Positions 31,393 through 39,642 of a DNA stretch of 64,000 bases are shown here, one piece after another. A program made the translations under genes and the position numbers. Source of the stretch: JAHQVI01 sp050330195 (GTDB lineage: Bacteria; Pseudomonadota; Alphaproteobacteria; Rhizobiales; Rhodomicrobiaceae). The notes beneath the pieces were generated by a model. The model was given only the letters and a program-made list of their open reading frames with translations. It was not told the DNA's origin and searched no databases. Numbering within the stretch: position 1 is the first letter of the stretch; every line of letters starts with the position of its first letter. The stretch lies in assembly GCA_050330195.1 (NCBI GenBank), contig JBHJOB010000025.1, positions 4,278 through 68,277 on the forward strand. Reading direction: 5' to 3'.

Positions 31393-32466
31393 TCAGCCGC
31401 GATCCACGAGCCAGCCATCCGCGTACAGTCTCGTCTGCGCCGGATCGAAGGCAACGCGCGCGCCCGTCGCCGGAACGTCCGCGCCTTCAGAGACCAGCAG
31501 ATTGATCCGGCTCTCGCCGTGCCGCGCATCGACGATGCGGTGACGCCCGGCATCGCTGACCTTTGCGATCTCGACCGGTATGCCCTCATCGGCGAAACGC
31601 ACGAATTCCGGCCGGATGCCGATCTCGGTCCGCTTTCCGCCAAGGTTGCCGCTGGCGGGATTGGCGACGTCAATCCTGTGACCGTTGAAATGCGCCGCGC
31701 CATTCTCGAACCGGCAGGGCAGCACATTCATGCCCGGCGAACCGATGAAATGGCCGACAAAGGTGTGATGCGGGCGCTCGAACAGCTCCAGCGGCGTCCC
31801 CATCTGCACGACCTCGCCCTCATGCATGACGACGACCCTGTCGGCGAATGTCAGCGCCTCGGTCTGGTCGTGGGTAACGTAGATCATCGTCACCTTGATG
31901 CGGGTGTGCAGCTCCTTCAGCTTGGAGCGCAACTGCCATTTCAGATGCGGGTCGATCACCGTCAGCGGCTCGTCGAACATGATGACGTTGACGTCCTCGC
32001 GAATGAGGCCGCGGCCCAGCGAGATTTTCTGCTTGGCGTCGGCGGTCATGCCTTCCGCGCGCCGCCCGAGCATCTCGCTGAGCTCCGTCATCTCGGCAAT
32101 CACCTCGACGCGGGCGCGGACATCGGCTTCGCCAACGCCGCGATTGCGCAGGGGAAAGGCCAGATTGTCGAACACCGTCATCGTGTCGTAGACGACCGGA
32201 AACTGGAAGACCTGCGCGATGTTGCGCGCATCCGGCGGCAGCGTCGTCACATCGGTCCCGTCGAACAGCACGCGGCCATCGCTCGGCTGCAACAGGCCGG
32301 AAATGATGTTGAGCAAGGTCGTCTTGCCGCAGCCGGACGGTCCGAGCAGCGCATAAGCCCCGCCGTCGTCCCATGTCACATCGAGCTGCTTGAGCGCATA
32401 ATCGGCAGGCGTCTTGGGATCTGGCAGATAGGAATGGCGCAGATTGTCCAGAGTGATCTTCGCCAT
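31393..32466 (-). CDS. glpT: Glycerol ABC transporter ATP-binding protein GlpT
   Basis: A 357-residue ATPase of the MalK type. Visible are Walker A GPSGCGKTT, the Q-loop VFQFPVVYDTMTVFDN, a signature-like KQKISLGRGLIRED in place of LSGGQ, Walker B VIMFDEPLTVIDP and the switch His in YVTHDQTEALTFAD. A regulatory OB domain fills the last about 110 residues. The unusual signature sequence means the partner GlpS, which has a standard LSGGQQQR, may complete one of the two ATP sites. Its start overlaps the glpS stop. Note that the name is that of the rhizobial importer, not the E. coli glycerol-3-phosphate antiporter. Confidence 0.92.
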   Translation of the reverse strand: MAKITLDNLRHSYLPDPKTPADYALKQLDVTWDDGGAYALLGPSGCGKTTLLNIISGLLQPSDGRVLFDGTDVTTLPPDARNIAQVFQFPVVYDTMTVFDNLAFPLRNRGVGEADVRARVEVIAEMTELSEMLGRRAEGMTADAKQKISLGRGLIREDVNVIMFDEPLTVIDPHLKWQLRSKLKELHTRIKVTMIYVTHDQTEALTFADRVVVMHEGEVVQMGTPLELFERPHHTFVGHFIGSPGMNVLPCRFENGAAHFNGHRIDVANPASGNLGGKRTEIGIRPEFVRFADEGIPVEIAKVSDAGRHRIVDARHGESRINLLVSEGADVPATGARVAFDPAQTRLYADGWLVDRG

Positions 32467-33548
32467 CAGCTTGCCTCCCCGCCAGCCAGACGCTGCCCGT
32501 CCTCGGCGAAATAAAGACAGCGCGCCGGGTCGAAATGAAAACGCGCCGTCTCGCCGACCTCGAAGGAGCGCAGCCCGTGAAATTGCGACACCCAGCCCTT
32601 CCCTGCATGATCGAAATGGATCACGCTCTCCGAACCGCTGAGCTCGGCGATCTGTATTCGGCCGTAAATGGCCACGCCGGTTTCCACGCCACTGTCGGCG
32701 GGCGTCACGAAATGCGGGCGGATGCCGATGATATAGCGGCCATCGGCAAGACTGGCGGCATCGCCTTCAGCCGTCCATGTCACGCCGTCGCTCAGCCGGA
32801 TCTCGCTGCCCGACTTGGTCACGGCCGCAACATTGATGGGCGGTTCGGAAAAAACCTTCGCGGCCTGAAGATCGCCCGGCCGCCGGTAGAGCTTGCCCGT
32901 CGGCCCGTATTCGACCACGCGGCCTTGATGAAGGATTGCGGTATGGCCGCCGAACAGGAGCGCCTCGCTCGGATCGGCAGTCGCATAGACGACGGTGCAG
33001 CGCCGGTCGGCAAACAGCCTCGGCAGTTCGTCGCGCAATTCCTCGCGCAGCTTGAAATCGAGATTGGCGAGCGGCTCGTCGAGCAGCACCAGATCGGTGC
33101 CCTTGACCAGCGCGCGCGCCAAAGCCGTGCGTTGCTGCTGCCCGCCGGAAAGCTCGTTCGGTTTACGCTGAAGCATGGGCGTCAACCGCAGCAACTCCGC
33201 CATGCGGCCGACGCGGTTCTGGATTTCCGCCTTCGGCATTCGCACGACGCGCAATGGCGAGGCGATATTCTCGAACACCGTGAAATTCGGATAGTTGATG
33301 AACTGCTGGTAGACCATCGAGACCTCGCGCTTCTGCACGGGCACGCCCGTCACATTGCGCCCGTTGAACCAGATCTCGCCCGTAGTCGGCTTGATCAGGC
33401 CCGCCATCAGTCGCATCAGGGTCGTCTTGCCCGCCAGCGTCGTGCCGAGCAGCAGGTTGAAGCCATCGTCGGCCAAGGTCACGCTCGCCGGATGGATATG
33501 CGTCTCGGATCCAACGCGCAGACTGACATTTTTCAGCTCGAGGGTCAC
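32466..33548 (-). CDS. glpS: Glycerol ABC transporter ATP-binding protein GlpS
   Basis: A 360-residue ATPase that pairs with GlpT. Walker A reads LLLGTTLAGKTTLMRL, which keeps GxxxxGKT but not the common GxSGxGKST. The signature is NELSGGQQQRTALARALVKG and Walker B LVLLDEPLANLDFKLREEL. The switch position reads YATADPSEALLF, where the usual His is Ala-Asp, so one nucleotide site is probably degenerate. A C-terminal OB-type domain follows. It begins the glpSTPQU series; glpV lies upstream past repeat copy C. Confidence 0.92.
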   Translation of the reverse strand: MTLELKNVSLRVGSETHIHPASVTLADDGFNLLLGTTLAGKTTLMRLMAGLIKPTTGEIWFNGRNVTGVPVQKREVSMVYQQFINYPNFTVFENIASPLRVVRMPKAEIQNRVGRMAELLRLTPMLQRKPNELSGGQQQRTALARALVKGTDLVLLDEPLANLDFKLREELRDELPRLFADRRCTVVYATADPSEALLFGGHTAILHQGRVVEYGPTGKLYRRPGDLQAAKVFSEPPINVAAVTKSGSEIRLSDGVTWTAEGDAASLADGRYIIGIRPHFVTPADSGVETGVAIYGRIQIAELSGSESVIHFDHAGKGWVSQFHGLRSFEVGETARFHFDPARCLYFAEDGQRLAGGEAS

Positions 33549-33822
33549 GGATGAGGGTCCATTGATACTGGCCGGACAATCATGACGGCGCCCTCCGGCA
33601 GCAAGTTACGAAGCGAGATGCGCTCTTATTGGCGCGAGAACGTTCCCCGTCCGGCAAAGCGTCCGGGGAACGCCGCGTGTTCAGTCCGCAGCCGTCGCCG
33701 GATCAGGATCGTTTTATCAAGGAAACGATCCTGATCCGCTCGATTTGTTTCCAGCTCGAGTTTTCCGAAAAATGGTATCCATTTTATCGGATCTCGCTCT
33801 GGCGGCGGACCGGGAGGAAAAC
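33549..33822. other. Gap between glpS and glpV containing repeat C
   Basis: 274 bp without a gene. Most of the left part is unremarkable; the right 100 bp is repeat copy C, whose 15-bp perfect hairpin lies just behind the glpV stop. That hairpin could protect the abundant glpV message from decay and lower expression of the distal genes, as REP elements do elsewhere. Confidence 0.5.
33701..33801 (+). repeat. Dispersed intergenic repeat, copy C
   Basis: The best-paired copy: GGATCAGGATCGTTT (33701-33715) and AAACGATCCTGATCC (33724-33738) form a perfect 15-bp stem with an 8-base loop. The shared tail follows, including TTTTCCGAAAAATGG and ATCGGATCTCGCTCT. Confidence 0.88.
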
Positions 33823-35565
33823 CTAGTTGGCGGTTTCCCAGCGCTTGATCAGCTCCTCATAGGCGATGGTCTCGCCCTGGGGTTTCTCGTTTTCGAGCTT
33901 GGCCCACGGCGCGCCGGGCTTGTTCAGCCATTCGGCCGGATCGACTTCCGGATTGAGGCGGGGACCGCAGCCGCTATAGGCGTTGGCGGCCTCGTCGGCA
34001 GCCTGCATGCGGGCCATCAGACCGTCCATCTCGGCCGCCAGACGGTCCATCGCCTCCTGCGGGGTGAAGGTGCCGGCATTGACGTCGCCGATGTGCTGCC
34101 AGAAGAGCTGGGCCAGCTTGGGGTAGTCGGGCACGTTGACGCCGGTCGGGGTCCACGAAACACGGTCGGGCGAGCGGTAGAACTCGATCAGACCTCCAAG
34201 CTTGGGAGCGCGTTCGGTGAAGCTTTCATGCTGGATCGTGCTCTCACGAACGAAAGTCAGGCCGACGTGGCTTTTCTTCAGGTCCACGGTCTTGGAGCTC
34301 GCAAACTGTGCCCACAGCCAGGCTGCCTTGCGGCGATCCAGCGGCGTGGACTTGAGGAGCGTCCACGAGCCGGCATCCTGGTAGCCGCGCTGCGAACCTT
34401 CTACCCAGTACGGGCCGTGCGGTCCCGGCGCCATCCGCCACAGGAGGTTGCCGTCATCGTCTACGGTGTTGTTGCCCTCGGTCTTGGGCTTGACCATGTC
34501 GGGAACGAAGGCCGAGTACCAGAAGACCTGCTGGGCTACGTTGCCCTGGCTGAGCGCCGGCAGCGACTGGTAGAAGTCGAGGTCGGCGGCGCCTGGAGGC
34601 GCGTATTTCCGCAGCCATTCGTCCCACTTGGCGACCGCGTAGACCGCTGCCGGGCTGTTTGTGGCGCCGCCGCGCGAGACCGACGCGCCGACGGGGTTGC
34701 AGGAGCCTTCCTCCATGCGGATGCCCCATTCGTCGACCGGCCGGCCATTCGGGAGGCCCGCATCGGCCGCGCCGGCCATGGACAGCCATGCGTCGGTCAT
34801 GCGCCAGCCAAGGTCCGGCGCGCGCTTGCCGTAGTCCATATGGCCGTAGACGCGAACGCCGTCGATCTCCTTCACGTCGTTGGTGAAGAATTCGGCGATG
34901 TCCTCATAGGCCGACCAATCGACCGGCACACCGAGCTCGTAGCCGTACTTCTCCTTGAATTGCGCCTTCAGGTCCTCGCGATCGAACCAGTCCTTGCGGA
35001 ACCAGTAGAGATTGGCGAACTGCTGGTCGGGCAGTTGCCATACGGTCCCGTCCGGCCCGGTGGTGAACGAGATGCCGATGAAGTCATCGATGTCGAGTCC
35101 AGGATTGGTGACATCGGCGCCCTCGCCGGCCATCCATTCGGTCAGGTTGACCGTGAGACCCAGGCGGGCGTGCATCCCGATCAGGTCGGAGTCGTTCACG
35201 TAGACGTCGTACAGATTGCGTCCGGTCTGCAATTGCGTCTGGATCGCCTGAACAAGATCGCCCTCACCGATGATCTGGTGATTCACCTTGATGCCGGTGA
35301 TTTCCTCGAAGGCTTTGGCGAGGACCTGCGCCTCGTAATTGTGGGTCCCGATCGCTTCCGCCACCGAGTTGATTTCCATGCCCTGGAAGGGTTCGGCAGC
35401 TTTAATGAACCATTCCATTTCCTTGAGTTGTTCTTCCTTGGAGAGCGCCGAGGGTTGGAACTCCTCGTTAATCCACTTCTCTGCTTCCGCCATACCGGCG
35501 AAGGCTTGCGTCGATGCGGCCGCCAAGGCGATCGCTGACGCAGCAGCAAGCAAGCGTATCCTCAT
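33823..35565 (-). CDS. glpV: Glycerol ABC transporter substrate-binding protein GlpV
   Basis: A 580-residue periplasmic binding protein, longer than typical sugar-binding proteins but normal for GlpV. The signal peptide MRIRLLAAASAIALAAASTQ ends at AFA-GM. The mature chain begins AEAEKWINEEFQPSALSKEE, a GlpV-like opening, with GTHNYEAQVLAKAFEEITGI as the family 1 signature region and NLYWFRKDWFDR further on. AGGAGGAAACGGC precedes the ATG. Here it is the first gene of the importer operon, not the last as the name and usual rhizobial order imply, and it is divergent from glpR. Confidence 0.93.
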   Translation of the reverse strand: MRIRLLAAASAIALAAASTQAFAGMAEAEKWINEEFQPSALSKEEQLKEMEWFIKAAEPFQGMEINSVAEAIGTHNYEAQVLAKAFEEITGIKVNHQIIGEGDLVQAIQTQLQTGRNLYDVYVNDSDLIGMHARLGLTVNLTEWMAGEGADVTNPGLDIDDFIGISFTTGPDGTVWQLPDQQFANLYWFRKDWFDREDLKAQFKEKYGYELGVPVDWSAYEDIAEFFTNDVKEIDGVRVYGHMDYGKRAPDLGWRMTDAWLSMAGAADAGLPNGRPVDEWGIRMEEGSCNPVGASVSRGGATNSPAAVYAVAKWDEWLRKYAPPGAADLDFYQSLPALSQGNVAQQVFWYSAFVPDMVKPKTEGNNTVDDDGNLLWRMAPGPHGPYWVEGSQRGYQDAGSWTLLKSTPLDRRKAAWLWAQFASSKTVDLKKSHVGLTFVRESTIQHESFTERAPKLGGLIEFYRSPDRVSWTPTGVNVPDYPKLAQLFWQHIGDVNAGTFTPQEAMDRLAAEMDGLMARMQAADEAANAYSGCGPRLNPEVDPAEWLNKPGAPWAKLENEKPQGETIAYEELIKRWETAN

Positions 35566-35728
35566 GCCGTTTCCTCCTGTTTAATTATGAGCCTAACGCT
35601 ACATGTGAAAAAAAACGAATGTCAATCGAAATTTAACGCGCGTTCAGCTCTCTTTTTTTCATCTTCACATTAGGATACTACGGTAGCCATGGAGTTTTGC
35701 AATAAGAGCTTTGTCAGGAGTGCGCCCT
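35566..35728. promoter_or_regulatory. Divergent glpV/glpR control region
   Basis: A 163-bp AT-rich region. The central AACGCGCGTT (35635-35644) is a perfect 10-bp palindrome. ATGTGAA (35603-35609) and TTCACAT (35664-35670) are inverted copies placed roughly around it. On the minus strand TTGACA (35620-35625) followed after 18 bp by TAGCGT is a candidate glpV promoter. The element CGAATGTCAATCGAA (35617-35631) carries two CGAA units like those in GlpR sites of enteric bacteria. Confidence 0.55.
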
Positions 35729-36499
35729 ATGGAGGTCCTTTCTCCACGCCAGTCGGACATCGTCGCACTCGCCAAGATTGAAGGTCGGGTCAATGTCGAG
35801 GATCTGGCCGAACGTTTCGGCGTGACGCCGCAGACGATCCGCAAGGATCTGAACGATCTGTGCGACCGGGGGATGCTTGCGCGCTATCATGGCGGCGCGG
35901 TGCCGGCGTCAGGCGTCGCCAACGTCGGATATGAAGCGCGGCGCCAACTTGCCCCCGACGCCAAGCGCGCAATCGGCGCGGCGGCGGCCCGGCTGATTCC
36001 CGACGGTGCGTCGGTTCTGATCAATATCGGCACGACGACGGAGCAGGTCGCCACGGCGCTGCGCGGCCGTCTCGGCCTCATGGTGATTACCAATAACATC
36101 AACGTTGCCAATATCTTGCAGGGACAGGAAGGCATCGAAGTCGTCGTTGCGGGCGGCGTTCTACGCCATTCAGACGGCGGAATTGTCGGCGAGGCGGCGG
36201 TGGACTTCATTCGCCAGTTCCGCGTCGATTACGCGATCATCGGCGCGTCCGCGATCGACCTTGACGGCACCCTGCTGGACTATGATTACCGGGAGGTGAA
36301 GGTCGCCAAGGCGATCATCGACTGCGCCCGCCATTCGATCCTCGTCGCCGACAGCATGAAGTACGATCGCTCCGCTCCGGTCCGCATCGGGCATATCTCC
36401 CAGCTCGATTTCTTCGTGACCGAATGCCGGCCTCCGAATGCGCTGACGCAACTCTGCAAGGAGGCCGACGTGCAGATCGAGATTGCGACGCCCGCTTGA
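35729..36499 (+). CDS. glpR: DeoR-family repressor GlpR
   Basis: A 256-residue regulator. The N-terminal winged helix covers about residues 1-57 (ARFGVTPQTIRKDLNDLCDR region). The C-terminal sugar-phosphate isomerase-like sensing domain has LINIGTTTEQVATALRG and VADSMKYDRSAPVRIG, whose residues hold the phosphorylated effector. In known systems glycerol-3-phosphate releases GlpR from DNA. The ATG at 35729 has AGGAG eight bases upstream. Position between the importer and glpD-glpK, plus the shared control region, supports control of both transcripts. Confidence 0.9.
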   Translation: MEVLSPRQSDIVALAKIEGRVNVEDLAERFGVTPQTIRKDLNDLCDRGMLARYHGGAVPASGVANVGYEARRQLAPDAKRAIGAAAARLIPDGASVLINIGTTTEQVATALRGRLGLMVITNNINVANILQGQEGIEVVVAGGVLRHSDGGIVGEAAVDFIRQFRVDYAIIGASAIDLDGTLLDYDYREVKVAKAIIDCARHSILVADSMKYDRSAPVRIGHISQLDFFVTECRPPNALTQLCKEADVQIEIATPA

Positions 36500-36614
36500 C
36501 CTTTCGAGAAAGCGCGATAATCTTCGTTTTAAAACGGGTTTGCCGTCGCGAGACGCGCAGAACCCTGCTGAGCGGCTTCGACACTGCCCAGCGCCAGACA
36601 TACAGGAAAGGCGC

Positions 36615-38120
36615 ATGTACGATATCGCGGTGATTGGCGGAGGCGTGAATGGATGCGGAATTGCGCGTGATGCGGCAGGACGCGGACTGTCGGTGCTGCT
36701 CGTCGAAAAGGACGATCTCGCAAGCGGCACCTCGGCCGCCTCGACCAAACTGATCCATGGCGGCCTGCGCTATCTGGAGCACTATGAATTCGGGCTCGTG
36801 CGCGAATCGCTGAAGGAACGCGAAGTTCTCTGGGGGATGGCCCCGCACATCATCTGGCCGCTGCGTTTCGTGCTGCCGCATCATCGCGGCCTGCGCCCGG
36901 CGTTCATCATCCGGCTCGGCCTGTTCCTCTACGACCATCTGGGCGGCCGAAAGCTGCTGCCGCCAACGCGCACGCTCGATCTGCGTGAGCATCCGGCAGG
37001 CAAGCCATTGAAACCGGAGTTCAAAAAAGGCTTCGAATATTCCGACTGCTGGGTCGAGGATGCGCGCCTCGTCGTGCTCAACGCGATGGACGCGGCCCAG
37101 CGCGGCGCGACTATCCGTGTACGAACGGAGCTGCTCAATGCGCGCCGTCAAGGCGATCACTGGGAAGCCGAGATCATCGACCGGGCAACCGGGCGCAGCG
37201 AGACGATCAGAACACGTATTCTTGTCAACTCGGCGGGTCCGTGGGTGGCGGACGTCCTCGCCCGGCGTCTGGGCCGCAACACCCGGTCCCGCGTCCGTCT
37301 GGTCAAGGGCAGCCATATCGTGGTGCCGCGCCTCACCGAGCACGACCGCGCCTATATTTTCCAGAATGCCGATGGCCGGATCATCTTCGCCATTCCCTAT
37401 GAACGCGATTTCACGCTGATCGGAACGACCGACGTCGAATTCACCGGCGATCCCGCCAATGTCCAGATCGACGCGGCCGAAATCGCCTATCTCTGCAGCG
37501 CGGCAAGCGAATATTTCGAGACGCCCGTGGCGACCGATCAGGTTGTGTGGACCTATTCCGGCGTCCGCCCGCTTTACGACGACGGAGGCGAAGCGGCGCA
37601 AGCCGTGACGCGTGATTTCGTGCTGGAACTCGACGCGGCGGAGGGCCAGGCGCCGCTGCTCAGTGTCTTCGGCGGCAAGATCACCACCTATCGGCATCTG
37701 GCCGAGGAAGCGTTGAAAAAGCTCTCGGGATGGCTCGGCAATGCCGGGCCGACATGGACGCGCGGAGCTACCTTGCCCGGCGGCGATTTCCCCGTTGGCA
37801 GCTTCGATGCGTTGACGGATGAAATTGCGGCGAGATTTCCCGGCCTGCCGCGCCCGCTGATCGAACGGCTCGCCCGCGCTTACGGGACGCGCACCGACCG
37901 GATCATCGAGGGCTGCCAGCAAGAGAGTGATCTTGGCCGCCGCTTCGGCGCGGATCTGTACGAGCGGGAGGTGGCCTATCTGACCGAGGCCGAATGGGCG
38001 CGCGAGCCGGATGACATTTTGTGGCGGCGCAGTAAACTGGGTTTGCGCTTAACGAGAGAAGAACGCGCGGCGCTGGAGGATTGGCTGAAGGCTCACGAGC
38101 CGGTCGCCGCAGCGTCATAA
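36615..38120 (+). CDS. glpD: Glycerol-3-phosphate dehydrogenase (aerobic)
   Basis: A 501-residue FAD enzyme bound to the inner face of the membrane. It oxidises glycerol-3-phosphate to dihydroxyacetone phosphate and feeds the quinone pool. The FAD-binding Rossmann motif is MYDIAVIGGGVNGCGIARDA, followed by the family box TSAASTKLIHGGLRYLEHYE and later SAGPWVADVL. The start at 36615 has AGGAAAGG directly upstream. The frame is open earlier but that part overlaps the glpR end. It lies between glpR and glpK in one probable operon. Confidence 0.96.
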   Translation: MYDIAVIGGGVNGCGIARDAAGRGLSVLLVEKDDLASGTSAASTKLIHGGLRYLEHYEFGLVRESLKEREVLWGMAPHIIWPLRFVLPHHRGLRPAFIIRLGLFLYDHLGGRKLLPPTRTLDLREHPAGKPLKPEFKKGFEYSDCWVEDARLVVLNAMDAAQRGATIRVRTELLNARRQGDHWEAEIIDRATGRSETIRTRILVNSAGPWVADVLARRLGRNTRSRVRLVKGSHIVVPRLTEHDRAYIFQNADGRIIFAIPYERDFTLIGTTDVEFTGDPANVQIDAAEIAYLCSAASEYFETPVATDQVVWTYSGVRPLYDDGGEAAQAVTRDFVLELDAAEGQAPLLSVFGGKITTYRHLAEEALKKLSGWLGNAGPTWTRGATLPGGDFPVGSFDALTDEIAARFPGLPRPLIERLARAYGTRTDRIIEGCQQESDLGRRFGADLYEREVAYLTEAEWAREPDDILWRRSKLGLRLTREERAALEDWLKAHEPVAAAS

Positions 38121-38142
38121 TGGCGTGTCAGGGAGGCAAAAG

Positions 38143-39636
38143 ATGCAGCGTTACGTCCTTGCGATCGACCAGGGCACAACATCCACGCGCGCGATTCTCT
38201 TCGATGAGGACATGCGCATCGCGGCTGTCGCCCAGGAGGAATTTCCGCAGCATTATCCACGCTCCGGCTGGGTCGAGCATGACGCGGAGGACCTTTGGCG
38301 CACCACCGTCTCCACCTGCAAGGCCGTGCTCGCCCAGAAACAGGCGACCGCCGCCGACATCGCCGCCATCGGCATCACCAATCAGCGCGAGACGACGCTC
38401 GTCTGGGATCGCGCGACCGGGCAGGCCATTCACAACGCCATCGTCTGGCAGGACCGGCGCACCGCCGAATTCTGCGCCCATCTCAAAGCTGCAGGTCACG
38501 AGCCGCAAGTGTCGGAGAAAACCGGCCTGCTGCTGGACCCCTATTTTTCCGCGACGAAAATCGCCTGGATGCTCGACCATGTCGAAGGCGCGCGGGCGAA
38601 AGCGGAGGCCGGCCAGCTCGCCTTTGGCACCGTTGACAGCTATCTGCTCTGGCGGCTGACCGGGGGCAAGATTCACGCAACGGATGCAACCAATGCAAGC
38701 CGGACGCTGCTCTATGACATTGGCGAAGGCCGCTGGCGCGCCAGCCTGTGCGACCTGTTCCGTGTGCCTCAGTCCATGTTGCCGGAGGTTCGGGACAGCG
38801 CGGCCGATTTCGGCGCGACCGATCCGGAGCTTTTCGGCGGCCCGATCCGGATCGCGGGGATAGCCGGCGACCAGCAGGCCGCAACCGTCGGCCAGGCGTG
38901 TTTTTCGCCCGGAATGCTGAAATCGACCTACGGCACGGGCTGTTTCGCCGTTCTCAACACTGGCGCGACGATGGTTCGCTCGCAAAATCGTCTGCTGACA
39001 ACCATCGCTTACCAGCTCGGCGGGCGTCCGACCTATGCGCTGGAAGGCTCGATCTTCATCGCCGGAGCCGCCGTGCAATGGCTGCGCGACGGCTTGCGGA
39101 TCATCGACAACGCCAGCCAATCCGGCGAACTCGCGGCAAGCGCCGATCCCAGTCAGGACGTCTATCTGGTGCCCGCCTTCGTCGGCCTCGGCGCGCCCTA
39201 TTGGGACGCCGATTGCCGCGGCGCCATGTTCGGCCTGACGCGCAATACGGGCCGCGCCGAGTTTGCCTGCGCGGCGCTGGAGGCGGTCTGCTATCAGACG
39301 CGCGACCTGCTGGAGGCCATGAAGCGCGACTGGGGTTCGGCGCGCGCCACCGTGCTGCGGGTCGATGGCGGCATGGTCGCCTCGGACTGGACCATGCAGC
39401 GTCTCGCCGACATTCTCAGCGCGCCCGTGGACCGTCCGCAAATCCTGGAGACGACCGCCCTTGGCGCGGCCTATCTCGCCGGGATGCAGGCCGGGTTTTA
39501 TCCCGATCTTGACAGCTTTGCCGCGCGCTGGTCGCTCGAACGCCGCTTCGAGGCGGAAATGCCGCTGGAGATGCGCGAGCGCAAATATGCCGGCTGGCGG
39601 GACGCGGTGTCACGGACATTGACACGGAGCGTTTGA
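38143..39636 (+). CDS. glpK: Glycerol kinase
   Basis: A 497-residue FGGY kinase that traps glycerol as glycerol-3-phosphate. The N-terminal phosphate-binding loop is VLAIDQGTTSTRAILFD. FGGY-type signatures include NAIVWQDRRTAEFC, FGTVDSYLLWRLTGG, GIAGDQQAATVGQACF and LRVDGGMVASDWTMQ. GGGAGGCAAAAG precedes the ATG. It is 22 bp after glpD, so it is the last gene of glpR-glpD-glpK, and it nearly touches the convergent MFS gene (6-bp gap) with no terminator visible between them. Confidence 0.97.
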   Translation: MQRYVLAIDQGTTSTRAILFDEDMRIAAVAQEEFPQHYPRSGWVEHDAEDLWRTTVSTCKAVLAQKQATAADIAAIGITNQRETTLVWDRATGQAIHNAIVWQDRRTAEFCAHLKAAGHEPQVSEKTGLLLDPYFSATKIAWMLDHVEGARAKAEAGQLAFGTVDSYLLWRLTGGKIHATDATNASRTLLYDIGEGRWRASLCDLFRVPQSMLPEVRDSAADFGATDPELFGGPIRIAGIAGDQQAATVGQACFSPGMLKSTYGTGCFAVLNTGATMVRSQNRLLTTIAYQLGGRPTYALEGSIFIAGAAVQWLRDGLRIIDNASQSGELAASADPSQDVYLVPAFVGLGAPYWDADCRGAMFGLTRNTGRAEFACAALEAVCYQTRDLLEAMKRDWGSARATVLRVDGGMVASDWTMQRLADILSAPVDRPQILETTALGAAYLAGMQAGFYPDLDSFAARWSLERRFEAEMPLEMRERKYAGWRDAVSRTLTRSV

Positions 39637-39642
39637 GCCGGA

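Noticed and set aside
33745..35538. 597-codon open frame opposite glpV
   Set aside because: Antisense shadow that begins inside repeat copy C; glpV has signal peptide, ribosome site and family motifs.
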